The notes under the pieces: model-generated
Told to the model about the DNA's origin: nothing
Databases searched by the model: none
What the model saw: only the letters and a program-made list of their open reading frames with translations
Assembly (NCBI RefSeq): GCF_902459745.1
Contig: NZ_CABPSJ010000004.1
Location: forward strand, 62,001-126,000
Direction of reading: 5' to 3'
Origin: Pandoraea communis
GTDB taxonomy: Bacteria > Pseudomonadota > Gammaproteobacteria > Burkholderiales > Burkholderiaceae
Length of the DNA: 64,000 nucleotides
Translations under genes and position numbers: made by a program
Shown: in pieces, positions 51,271 through 61,475 of the stretch
Position numbering within the stretch: the first letter of the stretch is position 1
How the letters are laid out: each line of letters starts with the position of its first letter

Positions 51271-51321
51271 CGCGGGCTCCATTTCGTCTATTCGTTCGAG
51301 TTCAGGCGTGTTCGGATGTAT

Positions 51322-52071
51322 TCAGGCGATTCTACTGCCGGGGGCGAGGTCTTGCCGGGCGCGCACGTCGGCATCCAGTTCGGCGAGCTGTGCCGGGGTG
51401 CCAACGTTTTCCCAGATGCCATCGAAGCGCTCGCCGCTTGCCTGGGCGGCGGCAATCGAGCGCTGATACAGCGGCGTGAGCGCCATGCGCGTGCCGGGGG
51501 CGATGCCGTCGAACAGGCGCAGGTCGTACAGCGCAATATTGCCGAACGTCAGCGGGCTGGATGCGGCCGGCGCGGTCTCGGGCAGATACAGACGCCCTGT
51601 CGCGTCGAGCGCGAAGTCTCCTGCCGGATGAAACGGCGGGTTCGGCACCATCACCAGATGCATTCCAGGCGCGGACTGTGCGGCCATACGCGCAGCCTGC
51701 GGACGCAACGATGCGTAATCGAACGCCGTGAACACATCGCCCGAAATTGCCAGAAATATGTTGCCGGCCCCTTCGAGCAACGCACGCGCCTTCGCAATCC
51801 CGCCGGCGGTCTCGAGCGCCTCGGCCTCGGCCGAGTAAGCGAGCCGCACGCCGAACGCGCCGCCGTCGCCAAGCGCGGCTTCGATCTGCGCACCCAGCCA
51901 GGCGTGATTGATGACGATGTCCGCGAAGCCCGCGCGCGCGAGCGCTTCGATCTGCCACACGATGATCGGTTTGCCGCCAACGCTCAGCAGCGGCTTGGGC
52001 GTGACGTCGGTGAGCGGGCGCATGCGTTCGCCGCGTCCGGCAGCGAAGATCATCGCTTTCATTGCTGTCAT
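51322..52071 (-). CDS. murU: MurNAc-1-phosphate uridylyltransferase
   Basis: This 249-residue nucleotidyltransferase begins KAMIFAAGRGERMRPLTDVTPKPLLSVGG, the nucleotide-sugar pyrophosphorylase signature with the G-x-G-x-R-M and PKP motifs. Next to an amgK-like kinase it fits MurU, which makes UDP-MurNAc from MurNAc-1-phosphate in the Pseudomonas-type recycling path. ATG 52062 is an alternative start. The assignment rests on the pairing as well as the sequence. Confidence 0.85.
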   Translation of the reverse strand: MTAMKAMIFAAGRGERMRPLTDVTPKPLLSVGGKPIIVWQIEALARAGFADIVINHAWLGAQIEAALGDGGAFGVRLAYSAEAEALETAGGIAKARALLEGAGNIFLAISGDVFTAFDYASLRPQAARMAAQSAPGMHLVMVPNPPFHPAGDFALDATGRLYLPETAPAASSPLTFGNIALYDLRLFDGIAPGTRMALTPLYQRSIAAAQASGERFDGIWENVGTPAQLAELDADVRARQDLAPGSRIA

Positions 52072-52081
52072 GCGGCGCGCC

Positions 52082-53167
52082 TCAGAACGTGTAGCCGACG
52101 TCGACCTGCTGGCCGGTCAACTCGTCGAGCAGCTTGGCCAGCGGGCGCAACGGCGCGTAACGATCGGCAACCTTGCGCGCGTACTCGATGAAACGCGGGG
52201 TATCGGCCAGATAGCGCGGCTTGCCGTCCCGATAGTTGATGCGCGCAAAAATGCCGAGCACCTTCAGGTGGCGTTGCAGGCCCATCCATTCTGCCTGCCG
52301 GTAGAACTCGCCGAAGTCCGGGTCGACCGGCAGGCCGGCCTTGCGGGCGCGTTCCCAGTAATAGGCCAGCCAGTCGAGCTGGCGCTCTTCATCCCAACTG
52401 CGAAACGCGTCGCGCATGAGCGAGATGACGTCGTAGGTGAGCGGGCCGTAGACGGCATCCTGAAAGTCGAGAATGCCCGGCCCCGTGGTGCCCGGCAGGC
52501 CTGGCATCAGATTGCGGGGCATGTAGTCGCGGTGCACGAACACCTTGGGTTGCGCGAGGGCATTGTCGATGAGCAACTGATTGATGCGATCGAGCGTGGC
52601 CCGTTGATCCGCGCCTAATTCCACCTTCAGATGCCTGCCGACATACCAATCCGGGAACAGGTCGAGTTCACGCCGGAGCAGCGCCGTATCGTAGGGAGGC
52701 AACACATTCGGCCGCGAGCTTTTCTGCCAGACGATCAAGGCGTCGAGGGCGGCGCGCATGAGCGTGCGCGCGTTCTCCTCGTTGATCACGTCGAGATACG
52801 TCTCGCGTCCGAGATCCGTCAGCAGAAGGAAACCCTGCGCGAGATCCTCGGCCAGCACCTTCGGCGCTTGCAAGCCCGCTTCGTCGAGCAATTGGGCGAC
52901 GTGAACGAACGGGCGGCAATCCTCCTGGGGCGGTGGCGCGTCCATCACGATCAGGCTCGGATGGGCCGGATCGTGACTGCCGATGCGAAAGTAACGCCGG
53001 AAGCTGGCGTCTGCCGACGCCGGTGCCCACTGTGTCATGTCGAGCGCAAACGGTTCGGCCACGCTGGCGAGCCAGTTGCTCAGGGCTTTCAGGCGGGGAT
53101 CGGCGGCGTCGGAGAGCGAGTGGGAAGCGTTGGAAACACTCGCGGCGGCAATGGGGTGTGCGGTCAT
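52082..53167 (-). CDS. amgK: N-acetylmuramate/N-acetylglucosamine kinase
   Basis: This 361-residue aminoglycoside-phosphotransferase-fold kinase phosphorylates MurNAc and GlcNAc at the anomeric carbon. Visible motifs are RRYFRIGSHDP, SLIVMDAPPPQEDCRPF, the catalytic FVHRDYMPRNLM (HxD), and the metal motif GILDFQDAVYGPLTYD. It is 10 bases from murU and divergent from lptD, the same neighbourhood seen in Pseudomonas. ATG 53167 begins MTAHPIAAAS. The recycling route bypasses MurA, which can support fosfomycin tolerance. Confidence 0.9.
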   Translation of the reverse strand: MTAHPIAAASVSNASHSLSDAADPRLKALSNWLASVAEPFALDMTQWAPASADASFRRYFRIGSHDPAHPSLIVMDAPPPQEDCRPFVHVAQLLDEAGLQAPKVLAEDLAQGFLLLTDLGRETYLDVINEENARTLMRAALDALIVWQKSSRPNVLPPYDTALLRRELDLFPDWYVGRHLKVELGADQRATLDRINQLLIDNALAQPKVFVHRDYMPRNLMPGLPGTTGPGILDFQDAVYGPLTYDVISLMRDAFRSWDEERQLDWLAYYWERARKAGLPVDPDFGEFYRQAEWMGLQRHLKVLGIFARINYRDGKPRYLADTPRFIEYARKVADRYAPLRPLAKLLDELTGQQVDVGYTF

Positions 53168-53330
53168 GATGGGGGCGGTAAACGTCTTGCCATATAATAC
53201 CCGATCATGTTTTCCCGACGCCCTGATTCTCGACCTCGATCGACCGTCCCGAATGTCCCGGCCAAGCCGTGCAGACATCCGGGATTGGCTGCCCGCAAGC
53301 GGCGCCACGATTGTCACGCTGTTTGCGTAC

Positions 53331-55691
53331 ATGCCGGATAAACAAGTCCATACGAATGATGATTCTTCGCTGCGTCGCCTGATGCGTACGCGGCGTAAGC
53401 CGCTGGCACTCCTGCTCTCCCTTCCCGGAGTGTGGTGTTCGCTTGCCGGCGCACAGGAAGCCCCCCCGCCCGATATCGCCAGGAGCGACGGTCTCGTGCT
53501 GCGCACGGTGCCGGCACTTGTCGACAACCCGTTGGGTGCTGGTGAAGATGTGCCGATGTACGTGCGCGGCATGCACCTGACTGGCCGGACCAACGTGGAT
53601 GCGACGGTCGATGACGACGCTGAGGCGCGCAAATACCGCCAGTTCGTGAAGGGCGACCGCCTGACGTACGACCAGGACTCGGATGAAGTCGTGGCGCGCG
53701 GCAATGCGCGTCTTTCTCAGGGCGGGAATCTGTTCGTGGGCCCCGAGGCCCATATGTATACCGGCGCGGGCGACGGCTACATGCTGACGCCGACTTACCG
53801 GCTGGTATCGGGTGGTGGCGGCAAGTCGGAGCGGGCGGACATCGAGGCGAACAACCTCGTGACGTTGCAGCGAGGCACCTATTCGGCTTGCGCATGTACG
53901 GACGAAGGCCAGACACCGGCCTGGTACATCAAGGCGTCCGAGTTCGAGTTCGATCAGGAGCAACAGGAAGGCACGGCGTATAACGGCATTCTGTTCTTTC
54001 AAGGCGTGCCGATTTTCGCCAGCCCGTACCTGTCGTTCCCGACGTCGAACGAACGCCGCTCAGGCTTCCTGGCGCCGACGTTCACGCAGTCGACCCGTAC
54101 GGGCTTCGAGCTGTCCACGCCGTACTACTTCAACATCGCGCCGAATCGTGACCTGACGATCACGCCCCGCTTCATGACCAAGCGGGGTGTGATGCTCATT
54201 GGTGACCTCCGCTATCTTGAGCCGACTTACGCAGGGTTGTTCCACCTTGAGTATCTGCCGAAGGATCGCGTGACGGGCGACGCCCGTTACACGTTCACGT
54301 GGCAGCATAGTCAGTCGCTCGGCTACGGCGTGAACGGCTATGTCAACTTTTCGAAGGTATCGGACGACACCTATCCGGACGACTTTGGTGCTGGCACCAA
54401 CTTCCAGACGGGGGTACAACGCGTCTACAACCGCGAAGCTGGGTTAACGTGGGGCTACGGCAACTGGTCGTTCCTCGCACGGGTGCTGAAATATCAGACG
54501 CTCGCACCAAGTGCGCCGCAGTACGAGTCGGTGCCGGAGCTGTCGGCGACATACAACAAGCTCGATTTCCACGGTTTCGATTTCACGATGCCGATCCGGT
54601 ACAACCGGTTCCAGATCGCATCGTCGACGGGCCAGCCGAATGGCGAGCGGCTCTATGCGCAGCCGACGTTGAGCTACCCGATTCTGACGCCAGGCTACTT
54701 CGTCGTACCGAAGGTCATCTTCAATGCGGCTTCGTACAACGTCAATTACCCGAACGGATCGATGATGCAATCGTCGATTACGCGTACCGTACCGACGTTC
54801 AGCTTCGATACCGGGTTGACGTTCGAGCGCCCGGTGAACCTATTCGGTACGGCGATGCGGCAAACGTTGGAGCCCCGCCTGTTCTACGTGTATACGCCGT
54901 ATCGCAATCAGAGTTCGATCCCGATCTTCGACGGTGCGGTTTCTGACTTCAACCTCGCCGAAATTTTCAGCGAGAACTCGTTCATCGGCGTCGATCGGAT
55001 TCAGGATGCCAATCGCGTCACGATGGCGCTGACGTCGCGCCTGATTGATGCGGAGTCGGGCGTGGAGCGTGGCCGTGTCTGGTACGCGCAGCGTTACAAC
55101 ATTCAGCAATCTCTGGTGACGATGCCGGGCGGCAAGCCGGAAGACGCCGGCGTGTCCGACTTCCTGGTCGGTGGTTCGGCGCTGCTGTATAGCAACATCA
55201 CGTTCACGTCGAACGTGCAGTACAGCCCGAATACGTCGCAGTTCAACCGGGGGGACGCGGGCATTACATGGCGTCCGGGCGAGCGCCGCGTATTCAACCT
55301 GTACTATCGTTACCTGCGCAATCCCGCGCCGGTCGTGGGACAAACCGCATTGTCGATCACGCCGATCAACCAGGTCGAACTTTCCGGTCAATGGCCGATC
55401 ACACCGCGTCTCGGGGTTGTCGGGCGTTTGAACTACAGCATTACCGACAAGACGTTCATCGATGCCCTGGCGGGTTTCGAGTATGATGCCGACTGCTGGG
55501 CCTTCCGGGTGGGGCTCCAGCGGTACGCGACCAATGCCACTACGACGACCTCGCGCATCTTCGCTCAGTTGGAGTTGAAGGGCTTGACCAAGTCCGGCAA
55601 CAGTGCCACAGAAGCCTTCAAGGTCGGGGTGCCGGGCTATCAGGCGCCGCCGACGAACCAGATTCCTTCTCGATTCAGCAACTATGAATGA
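53331..55691 (+). CDS. lptD: LPS-assembly protein LptD
   Basis: This 786-residue outer-membrane beta-barrel translocates LPS to the cell surface with LptE. A signal peptide (about 18-44, LALLLSLPGVWCSLAGA) is followed by an OstA-like jellyroll and then the C-terminal barrel. GTYSACACTDEGQTPAWYIK, with its cysteines, is typical. ATG 53331 is preferred; ATG 53382 would start right at the hydrophobic core. No ribosome site is obvious. It heads the lptD-surA-pdxA-ksgA cluster. Confidence 0.92.
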   Translation: MPDKQVHTNDDSSLRRLMRTRRKPLALLLSLPGVWCSLAGAQEAPPPDIARSDGLVLRTVPALVDNPLGAGEDVPMYVRGMHLTGRTNVDATVDDDAEARKYRQFVKGDRLTYDQDSDEVVARGNARLSQGGNLFVGPEAHMYTGAGDGYMLTPTYRLVSGGGGKSERADIEANNLVTLQRGTYSACACTDEGQTPAWYIKASEFEFDQEQQEGTAYNGILFFQGVPIFASPYLSFPTSNERRSGFLAPTFTQSTRTGFELSTPYYFNIAPNRDLTITPRFMTKRGVMLIGDLRYLEPTYAGLFHLEYLPKDRVTGDARYTFTWQHSQSLGYGVNGYVNFSKVSDDTYPDDFGAGTNFQTGVQRVYNREAGLTWGYGNWSFLARVLKYQTLAPSAPQYESVPELSATYNKLDFHGFDFTMPIRYNRFQIASSTGQPNGERLYAQPTLSYPILTPGYFVVPKVIFNAASYNVNYPNGSMMQSSITRTVPTFSFDTGLTFERPVNLFGTAMRQTLEPRLFYVYTPYRNQSSIPIFDGAVSDFNLAEIFSENSFIGVDRIQDANRVTMALTSRLIDAESGVERGRVWYAQRYNIQQSLVTMPGGKPEDAGVSDFLVGGSALLYSNITFTSNVQYSPNTSQFNRGDAGITWRPGERRVFNLYYRYLRNPAPVVGQTALSITPINQVELSGQWPITPRLGVVGRLNYSITDKTFIDALAGFEYDADCWAFRVGLQRYATNATTTTSRIFAQLELKGLTKSGNSATEAFKVGVPGYQAPPTNQIPSRFSNYE

Positions 55692-57051
55692 CATGTTTGT
55701 GAAGCGTGCCTCGCTGCTGGCGGGCCTGTGTCTCGCGGCAGGGGTGGCAGTGGCTCAGCCGGCGCCGGTCAGCGCCAAAGCCGCCGGTGCGCCTGCGTCG
55801 ACCGCACGCGCGGTCGATTCCATCGTGGCCGTGGTCAACGACAGCGTGATCACGCGCAAGGAACTCGACACGCGGATCGAGGAGGCCAAGCACCAGCTCA
55901 CGCTTGCCAAGCGTCCGATTCCGGACGCCGACATGCTGCAGCGTCAGGTGCTCGAGCAAATGATCATCACGCAGGTGCAGCTCCAGCGTGCCAAGGATGA
56001 CGGCATCGTGGTGAAAGACGCCGATGTCGAGCAGGCACTGCAACGCATTGCCGCCGACAACCGTCTGAGCGTCGATCAGTACAAGGCGCGCCTGTTGCAG
56101 GCCGGTGTGCCCTGGGACGCGTTTCGCAAGGAAGTGCGCGAACAGATCATTCTGGCGCGTCTGCGCGATCGCGAAGTCGACAGTCAGGTGCAGGTCAGCG
56201 ACTCGGAGATCAACACGTTCCTCGCGGCGCAGCGTGGCGCGGCGGCAACCCCGTCGGCACCCGAATACCGTTTGAGCGAAATCCTCGTGAAGCTGCCTGA
56301 CGGCGCAACGCCCGATCAGGTCAGCGCCGCACAGAAAAAGGCCAACGAGGCCCTGGACAAGGCAAAGGCCGGGGGTGACTTCGCCGCGTTGGCAAAGCAG
56401 TATTCGGATGCCTCCGACGCCGCCAACGGTGGCGACATGGGCTTTCGCATTCCCGAGCGTATTCCCGATCTGTACCTGAATCAGATTCAGACGCTGCAGC
56501 CGGGCACCGTGGTACCGCAGGTGCTCCGCAGCAACAACGGCTTCCACGTCATCAAACTGGTCGAGACCCGCAAGCAGGGTGGCGATCAGGGCATGACCGT
56601 ACCGCAGATCCACGCGCGTCACATCCTGATCCGGGTGGGCGACGGTGTGTCGGAAGCCCAGGCACGTCAGAAGCTGCTCGACATCAAGGCGAAGGTCGAA
56701 TCGGGCAAGGGCGATTTCGCCGACTTCGCGCGCCAGTTCTCGGTGGACGGCTCGGCGTCGCAGGGCGGCGATCTCGGCTGGATCTCGCCGGGCGAAACGG
56801 TGCCGGCGTTCGAGCGAGCCATGTCCGAACTCAAGGACGGTCAGATCAGCGACCCGGTGCGCTCGGAGTATGGTTATCACCTGATTCAGGTGCTGGGACA
56901 CCGCGAGTCGCAAGTCTCGGGCGATCAGGAGCGCAATCTCGCGATGCAGGAACTGCGTGGCCGCAAGGCAGAGCAGCAGTACCGCGACTGGTTGCAGCAA
57001 CTGCGCGACAGCGCTTACGTCGACTATCGTCTGAGCAGCGCGCAGCAGTAA
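55684..57051 (+). CDS. surA: Periplasmic peptidyl-prolyl isomerase/chaperone SurA
   Basis: This 455-residue chaperone guides outer-membrane proteins to BAM. A signal peptide (1-25) is followed by the N-terminal substrate-binding region with VDSIVAVVNDSVITRKELD, then two parvulin PPIase domains, one near residues 190-290 (YRLSEILVKLPDG) and one near 300-400 (IHARHILIRVGDG). Its start overlaps the lptD stop by eight bases, so the two are translationally coupled. ATG 55693 is an alternative. Confidence 0.95.
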   Translation: MNDMFVKRASLLAGLCLAAGVAVAQPAPVSAKAAGAPASTARAVDSIVAVVNDSVITRKELDTRIEEAKHQLTLAKRPIPDADMLQRQVLEQMIITQVQLQRAKDDGIVVKDADVEQALQRIAADNRLSVDQYKARLLQAGVPWDAFRKEVREQIILARLRDREVDSQVQVSDSEINTFLAAQRGAAATPSAPEYRLSEILVKLPDGATPDQVSAAQKKANEALDKAKAGGDFAALAKQYSDASDAANGGDMGFRIPERIPDLYLNQIQTLQPGTVVPQVLRSNNGFHVIKLVETRKQGGDQGMTVPQIHARHILIRVGDGVSEAQARQKLLDIKAKVESGKGDFADFARQFSVDGSASQGGDLGWISPGETVPAFERAMSELKDGQISDPVRSEYGYHLIQVLGHRESQVSGDQERNLAMQELRGRKAEQQYRDWLQQLRDSAYVDYRLSSAQQ

Positions 57052-57093
57052 GCGCTGCATGAGACGTTTCGCCAACCCCCTCCCTTTTCAGGC

Positions 57094-58173
57094 ATGACTC
57101 CCGACCGGTCCTTCGTCCTCGCCATCACCACGGGTGAACCGGCGGGCGTCGGGCCGGAGTTGACGGTGCAGGCGCTCGTGAAGTGCCTGTCCACCGCGCA
57201 AGAGACTGCCGGCCCCGCCGTCGATACCACGCTTTCCCGTTGCCAGTTCGCTGTGCTCGGCGATGCCTCGTTGCTCGCCGCGCGCGCACAGGCCGTAGGG
57301 TTGGGCGACGCGTGGCAGGGGTTGTTGGCAAGCACGCGAGTCCGTGTCGTGCATCATCCGCTTGCGGTTGCGGCGCAGCCGGGGCAACTCGACGCCGCCA
57401 ACGGCCGCTACGTGCTGGCGTTGCTCGACGATGCCATCGACGGCGCCTTAGCGGGCACCTACGATGCCATCGTCACGGCCCCCCTGCAAAAGAGCACGAT
57501 CAACGACTGCGGCGTGGCCTTCACCGGACACACCGAGTATCTCGCCGAGCGCACCGGCACGCCCCGTGTCGTCATGATGCTCGCTGGCGGCGGGTTGCGT
57601 GTGGCGCTGGCAACGACTCACCTGCCGCTCGCGCAGGTTCCCGGTGCCATTCGTCGCGACGATCTGTTGCAAACACTCGTCATCCTCAATCACGATCTGA
57701 TGCGTCACTTCGGTCTGACGCGTCCGCGCATTCTCGTGACCGGGCTTAACCCGCACGCAGGTGAGTCGGGCTACCTTGGACGCGAGGAGATCGACGTCAT
57801 TACCCCTGCGCTCGACGATGCCCGCGCTGCCGGCATCGATGCCCGTGGCCCGTATCCTGCCGACACGCTGTTCCAGCCGAGGCATCTGGAAGGGGCCGAC
57901 GCGGTTCTTGCGATGTACCACGATCAAGGGTTGCCCGTGCTCAAGTACGCGAGCTTCGGCGCGGGGGTGAACATCACGCTTGGCCTGCCCATCATTCGCA
58001 CGTCGGTCGATCACGGTACCGCGCTCGATCTCGCAGGCACGGGGCAAGCCGAGAGCGGTAGCTTGCTCGAAGCCTTGCGCACGGCGGCTATCATGGCGGC
58101 CAACGCCGCAACACACGCACCATCGACGGCCGGCACGACCGGCGGTCCGGACGCCGCACAACCGCGTTCATAA
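57094..58173 (+). CDS. pdxA: 4-hydroxythreonine-4-phosphate dehydrogenase
   Basis: This 359-residue NAD-dependent enzyme works in pyridoxal phosphate synthesis. It has [16 protein letters not shown] at the N-terminus, [26 protein letters not shown] in the middle, and the metal site [17 protein letters not shown]. Complete length. It lies 42 bases after surA and 10 bases before ksgA, as in enterobacteria. Confidence 0.95.
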   Translation: MTPDRSFVLAITTGEPAGVGPELTVQALVKCLSTAQETAGPAVDTTLSRCQFAVLGDASLLAARAQAVGLGDAWQGLLASTRVRVVHHPLAVAAQPGQLDAANGRYVLALLDDAIDGALAGTYDAIVTAPLQKSTINDCGVAFTGHTEYLAERTGTPRVVMMLAGGGLRVALATTHLPLAQVPGAIRRDDLLQTLVILNHDLMRHFGLTRPRILVTGLNPHAGESGYLGREEIDVITPALDDARAAGIDARGPYPADTLFQPRHLEGADAVLAMYHDQGLPVLKYASFGAGVNITLGLPIIRTSVDHGTALDLAGTGQAESGSLLEALRTAAIMAANAATHAPSTAGTTGGPDAAQPRS

Positions 58174-58183
58174 GGAATTTCAC

Positions 58184-59017
58184 ATGAGTAGCGCATCGAA
58201 GCGCACGGGCGTCCAACAGGGCCACGTGGCGCGCAAACGTTTTGGTCAGAATTTTCTCGTCGACATGGGCGTGATCGACGCGATCGTGAGTGCCATCTCC
58301 CCGCGCGCCGACGACTTGATGGTCGAGATCGGACCGGGGCTGGGCGCCCTGACGACGCCGCTTACCGAGTGGCTGACGCATCTGCACGTCGTCGAACTCG
58401 ACCGCGATCTGGTCGGCCGTCTCTCGCGAAAGTTCGGTGAGCGCGTGAGCGTGCATGCGGGCGACGCGCTCGATTTCGATTTCGGATCGCTCGTCCCGGA
58501 AGACCGCCGTGACGAAGCCCCGCTGCGCATTGTCGGCAACTTGCCGTACAACATCTCGAGCCCGTTGCTCTTTCACCTGATGCGTTACGCAACGCTCGTG
58601 CGCGATCAGCACTTCATGCTCCAGAACGAAGTGGTCGAACGTATGGTGGCGCCCGCCGGGTCGAGCAACTACAGCCGGCTCTCCGTCATGCTTCAGTATC
58701 GCTACTGGATGGACAAGGTGCTCGACGTGCCGCCAGACGCCTTCAATCCGCCGCCGAAGGTCGATTCGGCCGTCGTGCGGATGATCCCGCGTGCGGTGGC
58801 CGATCTGCCGCAGGTCGATCTGGACGTGTTCGAAGCGGTCGTCGCGCAGGCATTCTCACAGCGCCGAAAGATGCTGCGCAACACGCTGCACAGCTATCGC
58901 GACCGGGTCGATTTCGACGCACTCGGGTTCGATCTCACCCGCCGCGCCGAGGATGTCCCGGTCGATGAGTACGTGAGCCTTTCGCGCGCGATCAGCGGCG
59001 CCGGTTCACAAGGCTGA
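58184..59017 (+). CDS. ksgA: 16S rRNA dimethyladenosine transferase
   Basis: This 277-residue methyltransferase dimethylates two adenosines near the 3' end of 16S rRNA. It has [26 protein letters not shown], and the catalytic [18 protein letters not shown] 58184 follows AAGGA at 58172-58176, which overlaps the pdxA stop region. Its last 26 bases overlap the 3' end of the converging DMT transporter gene. Confidence 0.96.
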   Translation: MSSASKRTGVQQGHVARKRFGQNFLVDMGVIDAIVSAISPRADDLMVEIGPGLGALTTPLTEWLTHLHVVELDRDLVGRLSRKFGERVSVHAGDALDFDFGSLVPEDRRDEAPLRIVGNLPYNISSPLLFHLMRYATLVRDQHFMLQNEVVERMVAPAGSSNYSRLSVMLQYRYWMDKVLDVPPDAFNPPPKVDSAVVRMIPRAVADLPQVDLDVFEAVVAQAFSQRRKMLRNTLHSYRDRVDFDALGFDLTRRAEDVPVDEYVSLSRAISGAGSQG

Positions 59018-59882
59018 TCCCGGCGAATACAAGGACGACGGCGCACCCAAAGCGCCATCCGACCGATTCGCCGAGAATCAGCACGCCAAACGTCACGCCG
59101 AAGAGCGGGCTCAGGAACGAGAACGACGCGAGGCGGGCGGCGCTGTAGTGCGTGAGCATCCAGAACCAGATCAGATAGCTCGCAAAAGCCACGCCGACGG
59201 ACTGATAGGCGAGGCTGACCCACGCCGTGGTCGTCATCGGGGCGATATGGACGTTCCCTGTCGCCAGCGCCAGCGCGCAAAGCATCACGGCCGAGACGGC
59301 GAGCTGATAGAGCAGCGTCTTCGACGGTGCTGCCGTCGCCAGGCGCGACGCCCGCACGACCACCGTCGTCAATCCCCAGAGCAACCCCGCCGCGATGCCG
59401 AGCAGGTCGCCGGGCCAGGTCGTCGCAAGGTCTGAGCCGCTGCCGTCGGAGAACGCCACCACGATGCCGCAGAAGGCGGCGGCCATGCCGAGCCATTGCA
59501 TCGGCCGCAGACGCTCGCTTGGCACCGTCCAGTGCAAGCCGATGGCGGTGAAGCAAGGGGCCGAGTAGACGAAGACGGCCATGCGCGAGGCGGTCGTATG
59601 CGTCAGGCCGACGAAGATGCAAAGGAATTCCAGCGAAAAAAGTACACCGGCGAGAATGCCTGCGGGCAACGTGCCGTCGCCCGTCACCAGCTTCTGACGG
59701 CGCCACAGCATCCATCCGCCCACGAGCACTGTCGCAATCAGGGAGCGCAAGCCCGCTTGCAGCACGACGGGCACGACAGGCGCGGCCAGTTTGACGGCAA
59801 CCTGCTGGCCACCCCATATCGCACACAAGACCAGCATGATGGCGAGCGCTGTGGCATCGATCGGGTGTGCCGTGGTTTTCAT
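58992..59882 (-). CDS. DMT-superfamily (EamA) transporter
   Basis: This 296-residue inner-membrane protein has about ten hydrophobic spans in two EamA repeats ([17 protein letters not shown] at the start, [20 protein letters not shown] in the second half). It is probably a metabolite exporter; the substrate cannot be inferred. ATG 59882 places the first span at about 14-34. It converges on ksgA with overlapping 3' ends. Confidence 0.85.
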   Translation of the reverse strand: MKTTAHPIDATALAIMLVLCAIWGGQQVAVKLAAPVVPVVLQAGLRSLIATVLVGGWMLWRRQKLVTGDGTLPAGILAGVLFSLEFLCIFVGLTHTTASRMAVFVYSAPCFTAIGLHWTVPSERLRPMQWLGMAAAFCGIVVAFSDGSGSDLATTWPGDLLGIAAGLLWGLTTVVVRASRLATAAPSKTLLYQLAVSAVMLCALALATGNVHIAPMTTTAWVSLAYQSVGVAFASYLIWFWMLTHYSAARLASFSFLSPLFGVTFGVLILGESVGWRFGCAVVLVFAGISLVNRRR

Positions 59883-60131
59883 GGAATTGTTTAGGATAGC
59901 GATGTATTGTGCGTGCAGTACGCAATGCCGCCCATTGTCACCGATACCGCGGCTGCACGCCGCATTCTGGTGCGGGCAACATGGGTAATTCGATAGGTAT
60001 TGTTTCGTCGTTCGGCACAATGTCTCCCCATTTTAAGGGTTTATTGCGCGTCGCCGTGCCGATACAATGCTCCGCGCGGACGATTGCGTCCGCCTCTGCT
60101 TGCCCTGTCGTCATTCATCGCCGCATCTCGT

Positions 60132-60569
60132 ATGTACAAGAAAGGCTCTGCCGTCGAACTTCAGTTTTCCCCGTCGCGACTCAATGATCTGGCTGGCGAT
60201 CCGTACTGGATCGACCTCAGCCGCGACGAAGCGCAAGCGTTGCTTGCTGCCCTGCAATCGCATTTGAGCCGTCCGACGAGCGACGCCTGTGGCACAGAAT
60301 CGCCGCTGGTATTCACGTTGCAAGATCCGGCGGCCGCCCGACAGGCCGAGAGCCCCCGGGGCGATGACGTCGTGTCGGCGTCGAGCGATGAGCGGGTCAC
60401 GGCGTCACGGCAATGGGTTTGCGTGATCTGCGGCTGGATTTACGACGAAGCGCAGGGCTATCCCGAAGATGGCATCGCGCCGGGAACCCGCTGGGAAGAT
60501 GTGCCGCAAGACTGGCGCTGCCCGCTGTGCGACGTCGGTAAGGAAGATTTCGCGATGGTGGAGTTCTGA
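60132..60569 (+). CDS. Rubredoxin with a long N-terminal extension
   Basis: This 145-residue protein has a complete rubredoxin domain in its C-terminal 55 residues: [18 protein letters not shown] and [13 protein letters not shown] supply the four iron-binding cysteines. The first 90 residues (from [12 protein letters not shown]) have no recognised family and include a hydrophobic [13 protein letters not shown] helix. Ordinary rubredoxins are about 55 residues, so this is an unusual fusion, if the start is right. GAAAG at 60138 is not usable; no strong ribosome site precedes ATG 60132. A shorter rubredoxin from an internal start cannot be ruled out. Confidence 0.8.
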   Translation: MYKKGSAVELQFSPSRLNDLAGDPYWIDLSRDEAQALLAALQSHLSRPTSDACGTESPLVFTLQDPAAARQAESPRGDDVVSASSDERVTASRQWVCVICGWIYDEAQGYPEDGIAPGTRWEDVPQDWRCPLCDVGKEDFAMVEF

Positions 60570-60654
60570 GGTTTCGACAGCCTCGCGCCGGTTCGCTGGA
60601 CCGAAAACGGCGCCACGCGGCGCCCTCTGCGGCGCCGCCGAGGCTTGCCGAAAA

Positions 60655-61452
60655 TCACAGCACGTAGTTCGGGCTAGTGTCCAGATAGTCTTCCAGATGC
60701 AGCAGTACCTGCCCTTCGCGCAGCAGCAGCACGCCGTATTGCGGGTTCTCGTTCTTTCCCACGATGTTTAGCGATGGGGCTTGCAGTTGCAGCGCGACAT
60801 GGTGGTTGGTGCTGCGCAGCGTGGAGTAGGGCATGCCTCGGAAGGTGCCGAAGATCGGGCGGTGGATGTGGCCGAAGAAGCAATGGGCGATACGCGACTC
60901 GAAGCCGTCGATGGCGGCCTCGAACGGACCGGTGTCGCGCAGGGAGATGTCGTCCATGCTCGTAATGCCGATCGGGAAGAACGGGTGGTGCATGAACAGC
61001 AGCACGGGCTTGTCCGCGTCCTTCAGCGCGGCCCTGAGCCACTGCGCGCGCTGCTCGCAAAACACGCCCCAGTGCACGCCCGGCTCGTTAGTGTCCAGGA
61101 AGAGGGCGGTGTGCCGCTCCAGCGGGACGGCGTATTGCACGAACCCGTTGGCATCGCGCGGGATGTGCGGGAAGTGGCGCACGAAGTTGGTGCGGCTGTC
61201 GTGGTTGCCGAGGATGGGGTAGACCGGCATGGGCAGCGCCGCGAGGCATTCGCGCAAATGCTCGTAGGCGTTGTCGTGCCCGTAGTGGGTCAGATCCCCG
61301 GTGATGAAGACGGCACGAGCATCGGCATGGTGGACGTTGATGTGCTCCACGGCCTGCTGCAGGCGCAGCTTGGGATCAAGCCCGTACAGCGCGCCGGCGT
61401 CCTTGACGAGGTGCGTGTCGGTCAGGTGGATGTATTTGTCGAAGCGGGTCAT
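60655..61452 (-). CDS. GpdQ-like metallophosphoesterase
   Basis: This 265-residue dinuclear-metal phosphodiesterase shows the full calcineurin-fold set: DTH (LTDTHLVKD), GDLTHYG, GNHD (ILGNHDSR), a metal histidine in FMHHPFF, and GHIH (FFGHIHRP). Length and form resemble GpdQ glycerophosphodiesterase. It lies 23 bases downstream of a ugp-like binding protein gene, so it may release glycerol 3-phosphate or a similar ester. The substrate is inferred from context. Confidence 0.83.
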   Translation of the reverse strand: MTRFDKYIHLTDTHLVKDAGALYGLDPKLRLQQAVEHINVHHADARAVFITGDLTHYGHDNAYEHLRECLAALPMPVYPILGNHDSRTNFVRHFPHIPRDANGFVQYAVPLERHTALFLDTNEPGVHWGVFCEQRAQWLRAALKDADKPVLLFMHHPFFPIGITSMDDISLRDTGPFEAAIDGFESRIAHCFFGHIHRPIFGTFRGMPYSTLRSTNHHVALQLQAPSLNIVGKNENPQYGVLLLREGQVLLHLEDYLDTSPNYVL

Positions 61453-61475
61453 GTCGGCAGGTTCTCCGGGCGGGA

